Notes: a model not told the origin generated them from the letters alone. A DNA stretch of 64,000 nt from Candidatus Dojkabacteria bacterium (GCA_023229785.1 JALNYV010000001.1:727845-791844); one strand, 5' to 3'. Shown: positions 24,566 to 34,711, counted from the stretch's first letter. Translations and numbers: made by a program.

Positions 24566-25312
24566 TTATTGCTTATATCTGCTAATCACTTTCTCTTTCT
24601 CTAATTCAGTTTCAACAATTCCATTTTCAATTAACATGGCATTATCACAATATTTTCTAACTAAATCAACGGTGTGAGTGACTAAAATTATGGTTTTTCT
24701 TTCTTTTCTGAAATTATCAAACACTTTTAAACACTTTTGTTGAAATTGTACATCTCCTACAGCCAATACTTCATCTAAAAGATAAATATCTGCTGAAGCC
24801 ATAATCGCAATAGAGAAGGCAAGCCTTACTTTCATTCCTGAAGAATAGTTTTTTAAAGGAAGATCAATAAATCTTTCAAGTTCTGCAAAAGCGACTATTT
24901 CATCAAATTTCGATTTTAGATATTTGGTATTCATCCCCAAGATAACACCATTAAAATAAATATTATCTCTTCCGCTTAATTCGTAGTTAAATCCCACCCC
25001 TAGTTCCAAAAACGGGATAATATTCCCATTCAATGTAACGTTTCCTGTTGTAGGAAGATAAATTCCTGCTAATATTTTCAGAAGAGTTGATTTCCCTGAT
25101 CCATTTTTTCCCATTATCCCTACAAACTGCCCTTCTTTTATTTCGAAATTCACATTTTTTAGCACTTCAAACTTTTCTTGTGGTGATCCAATACTTTTGA
25201 GAGGGCTAGTTATATATTCAACAATACTATCTTTTCTCTCATGCGGAAGTACGAATGTTTTGGAAACATTCTCAACCTTTATCATTACTTTTCCGTCTTT
25301 GTTTGTATCCAT
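24566..25312 (-). CDS. Polysaccharide ABC exporter ATPase (Wzt/TagH-like)
   Basis: 248 aa. Walker A GIMGKNGSGKSTLLKIL, signature LKNYSSGMKVRLAFSIA, Walker B ADIYLLDEVLAVGD and the H-loop VTHTVDLV. The short C-terminus lacks the extra carbohydrate-binding domain seen in some Wzt proteins. It powers export of a lipid-linked polysaccharide through the permease encoded immediately upstream (2-nt gap). Confidence 0.94.
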   Translation of the reverse strand: MDTNKDGKVMIKVENVSKTFVLPHERKDSIVEYITSPLKSIGSPQEKFEVLKNVNFEIKEGQFVGIMGKNGSGKSTLLKILAGIYLPTTGNVTLNGNIIPFLELGVGFNYELSGRDNIYFNGVILGMNTKYLKSKFDEIVAFAELERFIDLPLKNYSSGMKVRLAFSIAIMASADIYLLDEVLAVGDVQFQQKCLKVFDNFRKERKTIILVTHTVDLVRKYCDNAMLIENGIVETELEKEKVISRYKQ

Positions 25313-25314
25313 GT

Positions 25315-26082
25315 TTAAAAATATTCTGCTATTTTAGGAACTTTTTTCTTGAAATATATTAATCCGAGAACAAATATAACAATTGCGATTGCCAGTAATA
25401 TTAGAATTGACTGAAAGCTTTCAAACCCAATTTTATCCCCTTTAATTAATCCGTTTCTCGCAGCTGTTACAACTATTGTTAGTGGGTTATTGAGAATAAA
25501 TGGCTGAAATTTTGTTGGAATAATACTTATAGGGTAAAAGATTGGTGTAGCCCAATATAAAAGTGAATTTATTAATTCAACAATATTTTGAAGGTCCCTA
25601 AGTCGTATAAACCAAATAGACAGAAAGAATGATGCCCCAAGACAGAGTAGATATAGAGTAATCATTGATGTGACGAACAATAAAATACCAAGTGGTGATG
25701 TATGCGCTGTCGAATTAATACTAAAAATTAAAAAAATAACCATATTAATCAATAAATCTATAACAGCAATTGATGTTGCACTAAATATTGCAACATCTCT
25801 TCTGAAATTAATTTTTAATATTATATATGCTCTGTTCTTTAGTGATGAGAGTCCCATCAACATAATTTCGGAATAAAACATCATAATAATTAGTCCAAGA
25901 AGAAGATTGAATTTGAAATTTGGATCTCCTTTAAAAATGTTCGACCAAACGAAATATGAAATTGCAAACATAGCCATTGGCTTTAGTATCACCCAAAGTA
26001 TTCCAAGGTATGAGTTTTTATACCTCATTTTGAAATCATTTTTTATAAACTGCCATAGCAGTTCTAAATAGTTTCTTTGCAA
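25315..26082 (-). CDS. Polysaccharide ABC exporter permease (Wzm/TagG-like)
   Basis: 255 aa, ABC-2 type, about six membrane helices. The N-terminal amphipathic stretch LWQFIKNDFKMRYKNSYLG and then LGILWVILKPMAMF is family-typical. The start is TTG at 26082. The next in-frame ATG would remove part of the conserved N-terminus, so TTG is preferred. It forms an operon with the ATPase. Confidence 0.9.
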   Translation of the reverse strand: MQRNYLELLWQFIKNDFKMRYKNSYLGILWVILKPMAMFAISYFVWSNIFKGDPNFKFNLLLGLIIMMFYSEIMLMGLSSLKNRAYIILKINFRRDVAIFSATSIAVIDLLINMVIFLIFSINSTAHTSPLGILLFVTSMITLYLLCLGASFFLSIWFIRLRDLQNIVELINSLLYWATPIFYPISIIPTKFQPFILNNPLTIVVTAARNGLIKGDKIGFESFQSILILLAIAIVIFVLGLIYFKKKVPKIAEYF

Positions 26083-26165
26083 AACATAATCTAATAGAAA
26101 TTAATTAAACACTCATTAAATGTTTGTATAGTGTACCACCTTGGATATAGGAATGTGAATAGTAG

Positions 26166-28121
26166 TTAATATGATGTTGTGTCGGATCTTGTAGTTTTAT
26201 ATATATACAGAAGTGTAAGAGGATCTGGGGTAAATATTTCTTGAATATCTCCTGAATTTAGAAAAGTATGAATTCTCTGCGATGAATTATCTAGATATGA
26301 CTTTTCGACTATAATAGCTTTATATTCGAAATTATAGTCAGCATTAGGGGTATCTATAAGAATTTTTGGATAATTAATATATTCAAAATTTCTTGATGAC
26401 GAGGTCAACCAATATGTCCATTCTAGTCCATTACTTCCTATAAGCAACCCGACATTCGAGATATTGTTTTCCTGTAATTTTTCTTCAATTTTTTTTCCTG
26501 AATCATATTGATAAATATTTTTATTAATTTTTGATGTAAATACTGAATCCTTTCCCAAGATATGTCTTTCTGGATATAAAAAAAGAATAATACATAAAGA
26601 AAAAGCTAATGCTAGATATGTTACTCCTACTAGAAATTTATTCCATCGAACTAGGAAGAAACAATATGTAATAAGAGGAGTAAGAAGAAAGAAAAATGGC
26701 AGGTCAAGTCTAGTTTGCCAAGGTTGCCATTTCAGTATCAAAGAAAAAAATAAGAAAGAGCTAAAGGATGCAATAGAGAAATAAAGAACAAATTTGGGGA
26801 GTTTAGGTATAGACAGAATTTCAATTATAATTGTTATAGCAATCAGAATTATCATTAGGGGGTTTCCAATTTTATCAGGATATATACGAAAGTCCATTTC
26901 GTAAGAGATATGATTAAAATTCGTAACATCAGAATCAACGGAGATATCAATGGATTCGCCTATTTTAGTAATTACTGATTTAACAAATTGATTATACCTC
27001 TCATTTGGTAATACAAGATGAAGACTTAGATTTTTCATACTATTTATTATGAGTATTTTCGCATTAAATTTCTGATTAATTAGTGAAATATCATTGGAAG
27101 ATGTCTGTCTAGGGCCTAAAATTGAATCGAATGTTTCATAATTTCTGTATAGAAATCGGATATTAATAGTAAAAAATATTAATAATATAGCACCGAGAAT
27201 ATAAAGAGATTTAAGTTTAAAAAAATAAAGAAAATATATACCAAAAAGTACACAAATTGGAAAGGCAAAGACATAGAATGTTCCTTTTGTAAGGGCGCCG
27301 AGAGCGAAAGATAAAGAGAAAAAAAAGATTATACTGTACTTCAATTTCCGACTATGAAGAATAGTTATCCCAAAGAATATGAAAGATAAAATAAACGCTG
27401 TTACGACTAAATTATTTTGTGTAGAAAATGACTGCATTACTGCCATAGGAATGCTTGCAGAAATAATTGCAGTTAATATAGAGGCTTTTTTATTGAGGAT
27501 GAAACTCTCAAGAATTAAAGTGGAAAGAATAATTGATACGATATATGCTGTAAATGAAACAAAATTCAGAAAGTAAACACTGTTTGAAAGGAGTCTAATG
27601 TTTAGAATGAAATATTCGGCAAATGGAGCTGAGAATAATTGTCTAGTATTGTTTGTGGGATAAAATTCGACATTACCGTTTTGAATCCAATGCTCAATTC
27701 TAGGTAAGTGATAAGTATATGAATCAAAATTATTAGTCGGGATAAAAGCCATAATTATAATAAGGAATATGAGGGTAAGCAAAAGAGAAAGAAGTATTTT
27801 ATAATTCAAATCGAGTTTGTGAAAGAATCTAACCTTTTCTTTTAGTAAAACAAGAACATTTGTTTTTGACTTTTTGAGTTTATAGATTAGTAAATAAACT
27901 GAAATTATGCTTAAAAATGCCCAGCATAAAATAATTGATAATTGGTTTATTTGATTAAATATGGATAATATTTCAGTAACACAAACAACGACAAGGGAGG
28001 TTAATATATATGCTTTTACGATTCCTCGCCTAGTAGATAAATAAATTCTATTATCGTTTTTTTGAATAGAAAAGAACAGTACGAAAGCAATTGAGAAGAT
28101 AATTAAAAATATAATATACAT
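26166..28121 (-). CDS. GT-C membrane glycosyltransferase (ArnT/PMT-like)
   Basis: 651 aa with about a dozen predicted membrane helices. The first extracytoplasmic loop carries the acidic catalytic-type motif NNFDSYTYHLPRIEHWIQ (about residues 127-144), as in GT39/GT83-like enzymes that take sugars from polyprenyl phosphate. A soluble C-terminal segment (about 560-651) ends the protein. It fits with the GT2-GtrA protein that would make and flip the lipid-linked sugar. TATAAT lies 7 nt before the ATG. Confidence 0.83.
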   Translation of the reverse strand: MYIIFLIIFSIAFVLFFSIQKNDNRIYLSTRRGIVKAYILTSLVVVCVTEILSIFNQINQLSIILCWAFLSIISVYLLIYKLKKSKTNVLVLLKEKVRFFHKLDLNYKILLSLLLTLIFLIIIMAFIPTNNFDSYTYHLPRIEHWIQNGNVEFYPTNNTRQLFSAPFAEYFILNIRLLSNSVYFLNFVSFTAYIVSIILSTLILESFILNKKASILTAIISASIPMAVMQSFSTQNNLVVTAFILSFIFFGITILHSRKLKYSIIFFFSLSFALGALTKGTFYVFAFPICVLFGIYFLYFFKLKSLYILGAILLIFFTINIRFLYRNYETFDSILGPRQTSSNDISLINQKFNAKILIINSMKNLSLHLVLPNERYNQFVKSVITKIGESIDISVDSDVTNFNHISYEMDFRIYPDKIGNPLMIILIAITIIIEILSIPKLPKFVLYFSIASFSSFLFFSLILKWQPWQTRLDLPFFFLLTPLITYCFFLVRWNKFLVGVTYLALAFSLCIILFLYPERHILGKDSVFTSKINKNIYQYDSGKKIEEKLQENNISNVGLLIGSNGLEWTYWLTSSSRNFEYINYPKILIDTPNADYNFEYKAIIVEKSYLDNSSQRIHTFLNSGDIQEIFTPDPLTLLYIYKTTRSDTTSY

Positions 28122-28128
28122 GAGTTAG

Positions 28129-28134
28129 ATTATA
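28129..28134 (-). promoter_or_regulatory. -10 box of the GT-C gene, leaderless type
   Basis: TATAAT on the minus strand, 7 nt before the ATG at 28121, in the 15-nt gap after the methyltransferase stop. Confidence 0.45.
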
Positions 28135-28136
28135 AT

Positions 28137-28721
28137 TTATTTTTTAACAACAGCAAATAGATTCATAAATAAAAAACTGTCAATCTTGATATTTGAGTTT
28201 TTAAAACCAGAACTTATCAAGAGGCGCTTAAGTGTTCTTTTAGAATATAACTCTTTGTGCTCATTGATTTCTTCTTTGCTTATTAAGTTTAATTTAGACA
28301 TAATTACTAATAAACTATTAGTCCATTTAGCTGGAGTTGTAACAACTAAAATCCCACCATTTTTCAGAACTCGTTTCGCTTCCTTAAGTATACTTTCTGC
28401 CTCTTTACAATAAATATGCTCGATAAATGCTAATGCAGTTACGACGTGAAAATAGCTTGAGTGAAAGGGTAGTTTACAATTTCTAACCAAATCCTGAGAA
28501 ATGATATTCAGACCTTTTTCGCCTTTTAGAGAAGGTGTTTTATCTATCCCGCACTTATAATTAGCTGATATTTTTTTAAGAAACAAAGGATTTGATCCAC
28601 AGCCGATATCTAGGATGTTTGCGTCCTTATATTTATTGCCAATGATTCTTTTTACTATTCTATATCTAACTAAAAACAAAAAATATTCAAGTTTCCCTGT
28701 TCCTCTAGTTGATTGAGCCAT
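28137..28721 (-). CDS. SAM-dependent methyltransferase (class I)
   Basis: 194 aa. SAM motif I: ANILDIGCGSNPLF (about 33-46). The segment FHVVTALAFIEHI is the motif IV region, and KRVLKNGGILVVTTP follows. It overlaps the 3' end of the GT2-GtrA gene by 17 nt and belongs to the glycan cluster. Substrate unknown. Confidence 0.83.
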   Translation of the reverse strand: MAQSTRGTGKLEYFLFLVRYRIVKRIIGNKYKDANILDIGCGSNPLFLKKISANYKCGIDKTPSLKGEKGLNIISQDLVRNCKLPFHSSYFHVVTALAFIEHIYCKEAESILKEAKRVLKNGGILVVTTPAKWTNSLLVIMSKLNLISKEEINEHKELYSKRTLKRLLISSGFKNSNIKIDSFLFMNLFAVVKK

Positions 28722-29817
28722 CTTTTTTAAATACTATTCTATCGTAACTAAAAAAATTAATAAGAATTATTAGGAAAATACCTATCAAAACGTTTATTCT
28801 GTAATCAATCCCTAAAATGTTAAGTATGTAAAATAGGCCTACTCTCAATACTATGGAAATTATTGATACTTGATAGAAAATTAATAATTTTTTTAAGAAT
28901 TGTAAATAAGAATTATACTTATTTCTCCAGGTAATGTTGGAGTGTAAGAGAAATGCAATAAATAAAGCAAATACTATACTAATCACGTTTGCTATGTTAA
29001 CTAGAATATTCGTATTAAAGCCAAGATACACAATTAAAATTAATACTATCAGATATTGAGTAATAGCAGTAATTACTCCAGAAATAGTATACTTAAAAAT
29101 ACGGGCAAATGTAGATGTATTGTATTTAATTATGTACCATATCGCCAAAACACCATCTTTCCAATTAATATGTTTTCCTTCTTTATATGTTCGTCCATAA
29201 TATGTTATTCCCGTTTCGTATATCTTTATTCCTTTGTCATGTGCAAGTTGAGCGATTTTAGCAACTATTTCAGGCTCGAATCCGAATCGATTCTCTTCAA
29301 TGGTGATTCCTTTTAAAATGTCTTTTCTGAAGACCTTGTATCCAGTTTCCATGTCCGTCAAATTGAGATCTGAAAACATATTAGATAGAAGTGTTAGAAG
29401 GCCATTCATTTCCGAATGCCAGAAATATATAGTTCTCCTTTCTTCTCCACCTCTAAAGCGCGATCCGAAAACAACATCTGCTCGATTATCAATTATTGGA
29501 GTAAGTAATTTCATATATTCGTTTGGGTTATATTCTAAATCTGCATCTTGAATTAAAATAATGTCCCCTGTCGCATGTTTAAACCCTGTCCTAAGTGCAG
29601 CACCTTTTCCCTGATTAATTTCATGGTGGAATATTCGGACACTTTTGTCTTTAATACTATTTAATATTTTTTTAGAGTTATCTGTGGAATGATCATTAAT
29701 AAAAATAATCTCTGTATTATCGATTTCTTTCGGAAGTGACGCTTCCAAAATTTCGTGTAGAGTTTGAATAATTGTTCTTTCTTCATTATGAACGGGAATA
29801 ATAATTGATAGTTTCAT
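28705..29817 (-). CDS. GT2 (dolichyl-P-mannose synthase-like) fused to GtrA domain
   Basis: 370 aa. The N-terminal GT2 domain (about 1-225) has SIIIPVHNEERTI, IFINDHSTDNS and ILIQDADLEYNP. The C-terminal GtrA-like domain (about 240-365) has four membrane helices. Such fusions make a polyprenyl-phosphate sugar and help move it across the membrane. It would supply the GT-C enzyme encoded two genes downstream. Confidence 0.9.
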   Translation of the reverse strand: MKLSIIIPVHNEERTIIQTLHEILEASLPKEIDNTEIIFINDHSTDNSKKILNSIKDKSVRIFHHEINQGKGAALRTGFKHATGDIILIQDADLEYNPNEYMKLLTPIIDNRADVVFGSRFRGGEERRTIYFWHSEMNGLLTLLSNMFSDLNLTDMETGYKVFRKDILKGITIEENRFGFEPEIVAKIAQLAHDKGIKIYETGITYYGRTYKEGKHINWKDGVLAIWYIIKYNTSTFARIFKYTISGVITAITQYLIVLILIVYLGFNTNILVNIANVISIVFALFIAFLLHSNITWRNKYNSYLQFLKKLLIFYQVSIISIVLRVGLFYILNILGIDYRINVLIGIFLIILINFFSYDRIVFKKDGSIN

Positions 29818-29952
29818 AGGAAAGGATTAATTTAGAAGCTTATTTTGTTAATATTTGGAATTTATCTTTGGAGTTTATCATATTTCTCTAAGGATTTCTT
29901 AAAATAATTTTTCTCACATACACTTTGTATTCTTTTCGAAAATATCCTTTCT

Positions 29953-29961
29953 TGATATACT
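29953..29961 (+). promoter_or_regulatory. Extended -10 of mutS, leaderless type
   Basis: TGATATACT ends 7 nt before the mutS ATG at 29969. The rest of the 151-nt divergent gap to the GT2-GtrA gene is AT-rich with no other feature seen. Confidence 0.6.
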
Positions 29962-29968
29962 CCTTGTT

Positions 29969-32590
29969 ATGACAACAACTCCAATGATGGAACAATACCT
30001 CTCTTTTAAGAATCAATATCCAGGAAAAATTGTTCTTTTTAGAATGGGTGATTTTTTTGAAACATTTGGGGATGATGCAAAGATAGTTTCTAAGATATTA
30101 AACATTACACTTACTTCTAGAGATAGAAACACAGACCCTACTCCGCTTGCTGGATTTCCTCACCACGCATTAAATCAATATCTCCCAAAAATTATTAATG
30201 GAGGATATTGTGCAGTTATTGTTGATCAAATAGAAGACCCAAAGCTTGCAAAAGGAATAGTTAAAAGAGCAGTCGTTAGAGTTGTAACACCTGCAACAAT
30301 TGATAATGAGGAAAAGAGTAAAAACAGTTTTCTTGGTGCGTTTGTAAAAATTAAAAAAGATGTTTACTGCTCATTTTTAGATATACAAACCGGAGATTTT
30401 ACATACACCTCCTTCCCATTCACAAAACAAAACTTTAGCAACCTTGTGACATCTTACGACCCAAGTGAAGTATTAATTATTGAGAATGAAACAGATTTAG
30501 TATTTAGCAATATCCCGATACAACCAATATCAAAAAAGTATTTAAATATTTCTTTTTGTAGTGAGATCTTACAAAAGTTTTTTAATGTAAAAACTGTTAG
30601 CTCCCTTGGATTTGAAAAAGAAGATAACAGCATTGCTCCTGTTGCTATGTGTCTAGACTATATTCTTGAGACCCAAAAGATAGCTCCAGTACATATTAAA
30701 AAGCCGCAGAGATTTAATATTGGTAAAACAATGGTACTAGATAGGGCAACAGTGACTAACCTTGAACTCATTAGAAGCTCATATGGAAATAGTCCCAAAA
30801 ATTCCCTTCTTCATGTAATTGACCAGACAAAAACAAACATGGGAAAAAGAATGCTTTTCTCTTGGATACTAAACCCTTTAATTGAAATTGAAGAGATAAA
30901 AAAAAGACTTGATGTTGTTGATTACTATTTTAAAAATAACGAAAAACAAAACTCAATTAGAGAACAACTAAGTAGTATTAATGATATTGAAAGAATTGTT
31001 GGAAAGATTGGTCTGAATAGGATGAATGCGCGAGATTTGAAAGCACTGCAATATTCTCTTGAAGAAGTTGTAAAGATTTCAAACGAGATATCAGAAATAA
31101 AAAAGAATTTCGAAAAAATCGCTTCGAAGGAAACAGTAAAAGAAATAAATAAGTTAGTGAAGATATTGGAAAGTAGTATTGATGATAATCCCCCCCTAGC
31201 TATCACCCAAGGATATATAATCAAAAAGGGATACAACAAGGAAATTGATGAAATTCAAACATTGGCTGGAGATAATAAAAGTTGGATAAAGGAATTTGAA
31301 GCTAAAGAAAAAAAGAGAACTGGAATATCAACACTTAAAATTGGTTTTACAAAAGTGTTTGGATATTACATTGAGGTAACGCATGCAAATACTCAAAAAG
31401 TTCCAGATGATTATATTCGTAAGCAAACACTCGTAAGCGCTGAACGATATATAACAGAGGAATTAAAACAGAAAGAAGATTTAATACTAAATGCACAAGA
31501 AAGGTTGGGAGAATTGGAATACAAGATATTCCAGGAGGTTAGAAGTACATGCATCCCCTACCTATCTCTTTTGCAAGAAATTTCAAAGGAGATTGCAACT
31601 CTAGATATATTAAGTGGCTTTGCCCATCTTGCTCAAACAAATAACTATTGCAAACCAGAGATGTTTGATTTTGGAGAGAAGAATGGAATTGTTGAAATCA
31701 CTGATGGAAGACATCCAGTCATTGAGCAGCAATCAGAAGACCAATTTGTCAGTAATGATACAAAGATAAACGTGAAAGATAGTAGGATGTGTATACTGAC
31801 TGGACCAAATATGTCTGGTAAATCAACATATATTAGGCAAGTGGCCATTATTGTCATAATGGCTCAAATTGGTTGCTTTGTGCCAGCTTCGAAGTGTTTA
31901 ATATCACTTGTAGATCGTGTATTTACAAGAGTTGGGGCAAGTGATGATCTTGGTGCTGGGCGAAGCACCTTTATGGTTGAAATGGATGAGGCTGCAAATA
32001 TATTAAATAGTTCAACAAAATACTCCTTAATCATCCTGGATGAAATTGGAAGAGGAACTAGCACGTACGATGGGGTTAGTATTGCGTGGGCAATATCTGA
32101 GTATCTTGTTAATGAGGTAAAAGCAAGAACTCTTTTTGCCACTCATTACCATGAGCTTTTGAAACTTCCACAAAAGATTGAAGAAGGAATAAAAAATTAT
32201 AATGTCCTTGTTCAAGAAGATGTTGAGAATGGAACTGTAATATTTTTGCGCAAGATAGTTGAAGGTGGAACAGATAGAAGCTACGGAATACATGTTGCAA
32301 AAATGGCAGGCCTCCCAATTAAGGTCATTGGTCGAGCAAAAGAAATACTAGAAAGCTTCGAGCAAGAAAGCATGTTTAAGAAGAATGAGGTACTGCGAGA
32401 TAGTGATATTCCTGTGGAGAATAATAACAAGAGGAAAAGAGAAAGGAATCTAAATGTTGTACAAATACCATTATTCAATATGGGAGATAACGGGATAACA
32501 AAAGAGATAAAGGAAGTTGATTTAGAAAACCTAACTCCACTACAAGCACTAAATCTTATTTCAAAATTAAAGGAAAAAGCAAAAAGTTAA
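29969..32590 (+). CDS. mutS: DNA mismatch repair protein MutS
   Basis: 873 aa, full length. The mismatch-reading motif FRMGDFFETFGDDAK (Phe-x-Glu) is near residue 30. The lever and clamp domains follow, then the ATPase: Walker A TGPNMSGKSTYIRQ, RVGASDDLGAGRSTFMVEM, Walker B LIILDEIGRGTSTYDG and the FATHYHEL block. No mutL is in the window. Its TAA stop shares bases with the stop of the convergent response regulator (TTAA at 32587-32590). Confidence 0.97.
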   Translation: MTTTPMMEQYLSFKNQYPGKIVLFRMGDFFETFGDDAKIVSKILNITLTSRDRNTDPTPLAGFPHHALNQYLPKIINGGYCAVIVDQIEDPKLAKGIVKRAVVRVVTPATIDNEEKSKNSFLGAFVKIKKDVYCSFLDIQTGDFTYTSFPFTKQNFSNLVTSYDPSEVLIIENETDLVFSNIPIQPISKKYLNISFCSEILQKFFNVKTVSSLGFEKEDNSIAPVAMCLDYILETQKIAPVHIKKPQRFNIGKTMVLDRATVTNLELIRSSYGNSPKNSLLHVIDQTKTNMGKRMLFSWILNPLIEIEEIKKRLDVVDYYFKNNEKQNSIREQLSSINDIERIVGKIGLNRMNARDLKALQYSLEEVVKISNEISEIKKNFEKIASKETVKEINKLVKILESSIDDNPPLAITQGYIIKKGYNKEIDEIQTLAGDNKSWIKEFEAKEKKRTGISTLKIGFTKVFGYYIEVTHANTQKVPDDYIRKQTLVSAERYITEELKQKEDLILNAQERLGELEYKIFQEVRSTCIPYLSLLQEISKEIATLDILSGFAHLAQTNNYCKPEMFDFGEKNGIVEITDGRHPVIEQQSEDQFVSNDTKINVKDSRMCILTGPNMSGKSTYIRQVAIIVIMAQIGCFVPASKCLISLVDRVFTRVGASDDLGAGRSTFMVEMDEAANILNSSTKYSLIILDEIGRGTSTYDGVSIAWAISEYLVNEVKARTLFATHYHELLKLPQKIEEGIKNYNVLVQEDVENGTVIFLRKIVEGGTDRSYGIHVAKMAGLPIKVIGRAKEILESFEQESMFKKNEVLRDSDIPVENNNKRKRERNLNVVQIPLFNMGDNGITKEIKEVDLENLTPLQALNLISKLKEKAKS

Positions 32591-33255
32591 ATTCCTAAAT
32601 AGTATCCCTTACCGTATCTGTTTTTAATTATCTCCATGCCTGTTCCTTTGTTTAATTTGTATCGAAGTCGCTTTATTAGTACAGCTAATGCTCCGTGTGT
32701 CATTTTCTTTTCATTTTGTGCTGATAGGTATGTAGCTAATTTAGGTGTTTGATGCATTTCATTGTTGCTTAGCATATATTCAACAATTAGATATTCAGAG
32801 GGCGAAAGAAGAATAGTACTGTTGTGAACAGTAAGTGATTTTTTACTTTTATTTAGTAGTAATCCCTTACATTCAATTTTTTCTTCTGCATCATATACTC
32901 CGACGAGTTTATTTATCCTAATAATCATTTCTTTTGGAAGAAATGGCTTAGATAGAAAGTCATCACATCCAGCTTTAAAACATTTTTCTTTTAGATCAAT
33001 ATCGTTTTTGTGAGAAATTAATATTAATTTTGAATTAGTATTGCTCTTTATATATTTACATGCCTCAAAACAATTTCCGTATTTATTCCTTGTATCTAAA
33101 ATCACCAAATGAAAATGGGATCTTGAAAGAATATCAGGAAGTTTAGAGATATTTTTAATACATGTTACTTTAAATGAGGTTGAAAGATAGTTGTACATTA
33201 TTTCTGCTAGTTCCTTTTCTTCTTGTACAAACAACACTCTAAAATTTTTATCCAT
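32587..33255 (-). CDS. OmpR-type response regulator (orphan)
   Basis: 222 aa. The receiver domain has the phospho-acceptor Asp54 in LVILDTRN, acidic pocket Glu12-Glu13, a switch Ser in LILISHK and Lys in LSKPF. The C-terminal winged-helix DNA-binding domain ends in KNRYGKGYYLGI. No histidine kinase is nearby. It lies 36 nt downstream of hisS on the same strand and may be co-transcribed with it. A -10-like GATAAT lies 8 nt before the ATG. Confidence 0.88.
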   Translation of the reverse strand: MDKNFRVLFVQEEKELAEIMYNYLSTSFKVTCIKNISKLPDILSRSHFHLVILDTRNKYGNCFEACKYIKSNTNSKLILISHKNDIDLKEKCFKAGCDDFLSKPFLPKEMIIRINKLVGVYDAEEKIECKGLLLNKSKKSLTVHNSTILLSPSEYLIVEYMLSNNEMHQTPKLATYLSAQNEKKMTHGALAVLIKRLRYKLNKGTGMEIIKNRYGKGYYLGI

Positions 33256-33291
33256 TACATAGTATTATCGCATAGAAATATTACAGAATTA

Positions 33292-34569
33292 TTACATTAC
33301 AAGATCTGGAATATCTTCAAGCTTTATTTCTTTCTGCTCTCTAGTTTTTAAATTCTTAATTTGATATCCATTCTCCTCAACAATTAATGCGAATTTAAAC
33401 CCTTTTTTATTTGCATATTCAAGTTGCTTTCCAAGTTTCATTTCTTTTAATTGTTGCTCGACCTTTACGCCTTTGTTTCTTAAATATTGCGCTGCAAGTG
33501 AGGCCATTTCTAAAAGATCTTTATCAAGAAGTGTAACAAATACCTCGGTTTCATTTTCAAAAATTGGATAGAGATTGTAGGTCTCAAGGTAGTCTTCGGT
33601 TGTCACATCGCCCCACCCTATTCCAAAAGCTGGTAATTTGTCTTTACCGAAAATTGTCAATAAGTCATCATATCTCCCACCCCCAAATAGTGCTCGTGAG
33701 GCGCTGTCCCCTCCAACATCATAAAGCTCGATGACACAACCTGTGTAGTATGCTAACCCTCTCATAATGTAAGGTTTAAATTCGACATTTGTTATACCTA
33801 AAGCTTTTGTTTTATTCAGTACTTCTAATATGTCTTTTGCCCCCTGTGTTTTTTCTGTATATTTCTCTAACCCTTTGAAATCTATTTGTAGGTAAGCTAC
33901 AAGTTTTGTGACTTGTTCATCATTTAACCCCGTTTCCTTTAGATATGCTGGAAATTCTTCTTTTTTGACTTTTGTGTAATTGTCTATTGCCCTAGCGACT
34001 GATTTTTTTAATTTATCATCAAGTTTAAGCTCCTTATCTAAAACATAATCCATAAGATATCTATTATTTAAGAAAATGCACCAAGTATTTTTTGGTGCTT
34101 TTAGTTTTTCCATAACAGAGTTTATAAAGGCAAAGACTTCAACCTCTGCATCAATTGTCTCTATTCCTAGTAAATCTATATTTAATTGGAAGAACTCTCT
34201 AGACCTTCCCTTTTGTGGTTTTTCATATCTATAATATTTTCCAATATTAAACCATCGTATTGGCTTTGGAATCTCACTAACCTTTGCTGCAATCATTCGA
34301 GCTAGGGAAGGTGTCATTTCAGGCCTTATTGCTACTTCTCTTCCACCCTTATCTGTAAAATTATACAACTGGGTATTAGCTAGCTCATCACCAGATTTAG
34401 CTCTGTAAAGGGCTGCTTCTTCTAAGATTGGTGTGTCGTATTCCTCATAGCCAAATTCAAGAGCTGTTTGTCTCCAGATATTAAATAGGTAATCTCGTTT
34501 TTTGACGTCTAGTGGATAGAAATCCCGAGTACCTTTATACGGTTGTGTTGTAAGTTTTGTCTTTTCCAT
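33292..34569 (-). CDS. hisS: Histidyl-tRNA synthetase
   Basis: 425 aa class II synthetase charging tRNA-His. Visible are motif 1 (YKGTRDFYPLDVKKRDYLF and on), motif 2 (AIRPEMTPSLARM, then RWFNIGKYYRYEKPQKGRSR), the histidine-binding LAYYTGCVIELY and motif 3 (FGIGWGDV). The C-terminal anticodon-binding domain starts around residue 330. It is encoded directly behind tRNA-His and an apparent His-codon attenuator. An extended -10 6 nt before its ATG suggests it also has its own promoter. Confidence 0.96.
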   Translation of the reverse strand: MEKTKLTTQPYKGTRDFYPLDVKKRDYLFNIWRQTALEFGYEEYDTPILEEAALYRAKSGDELANTQLYNFTDKGGREVAIRPEMTPSLARMIAAKVSEIPKPIRWFNIGKYYRYEKPQKGRSREFFQLNIDLLGIETIDAEVEVFAFINSVMEKLKAPKNTWCIFLNNRYLMDYVLDKELKLDDKLKKSVARAIDNYTKVKKEEFPAYLKETGLNDEQVTKLVAYLQIDFKGLEKYTEKTQGAKDILEVLNKTKALGITNVEFKPYIMRGLAYYTGCVIELYDVGGDSASRALFGGGRYDDLLTIFGKDKLPAFGIGWGDVTTEDYLETYNLYPIFENETEVFVTLLDKDLLEMASLAAQYLRNKGVKVEQQLKEMKLGKQLEYANKKGFKFALIVEENGYQIKNLKTREQKEIKLEDIPDLVM

Positions 34570-34575
34570 ATTTTT

Positions 34576-34584
34576 AGTATATCA
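34576..34584 (-). promoter_or_regulatory. Extended -10 of hisS, leaderless type
   Basis: TGATATACT on the minus strand, 6 nt before the hisS ATG, inside the tRNA-His-hisS gap. It could give attenuator-independent expression of hisS. Confidence 0.5.
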
Positions 34585-34598
34585 AATAATTTAAATAA

Positions 34599-34676
34599 TG
34601 GGGTGTGTGACGGGTTTCGAACCCGCAACCTTCTGCTCCACAGGCAGATACTCTAACCAATTGAGCTACACACACC
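34599..34676 (-). tRNA. tRNA-His (anticodon GTG), CCA encoded
   Basis: Minus strand. The acceptor stem GTGTGTG pairs with CACACAC, and the extra G-1 (34676) pairs with C73, the tRNA-His identity pair. The anticodon stem TCTGC/GCAGA encloses loop CTGTGGA, giving anticodon GTG. The T-arm has GGTTCGAAACC. CCA is encoded at 34601-34599. The 5' end is 12 nt after the attenuator terminator, and hisS starts 29 nt beyond the 3' end. Confidence 0.97.
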
Positions 34677-34688
34677 ATATTAAAGAAC

Positions 34689-34711
34689 AAAAAACCGACT
34701 TTCGCCGGCTT
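34689..34711 (-). terminator. Attenuator terminator (hairpin 3:4)
   Basis: On the minus strand AAGCCGGC pairs with GTCGGTTT around a GAAA tetraloop (8 pairs including two G-T wobbles). A run of six T follows and overlaps the 3' arm. It stands between the His leader ORF and tRNA-His. Its 5' arm (AAGCC) is also the 3' arm of the competing antiterminator. Confidence 0.85.

Noticed and set aside
18028..29817. Prophage or transposon island
   Set aside because: The stretch is a glycan gene cluster. No integrase, transposase, terminal inverted repeats or phage structural genes are seen; only the short direct repeat around fcl suggests recombination.
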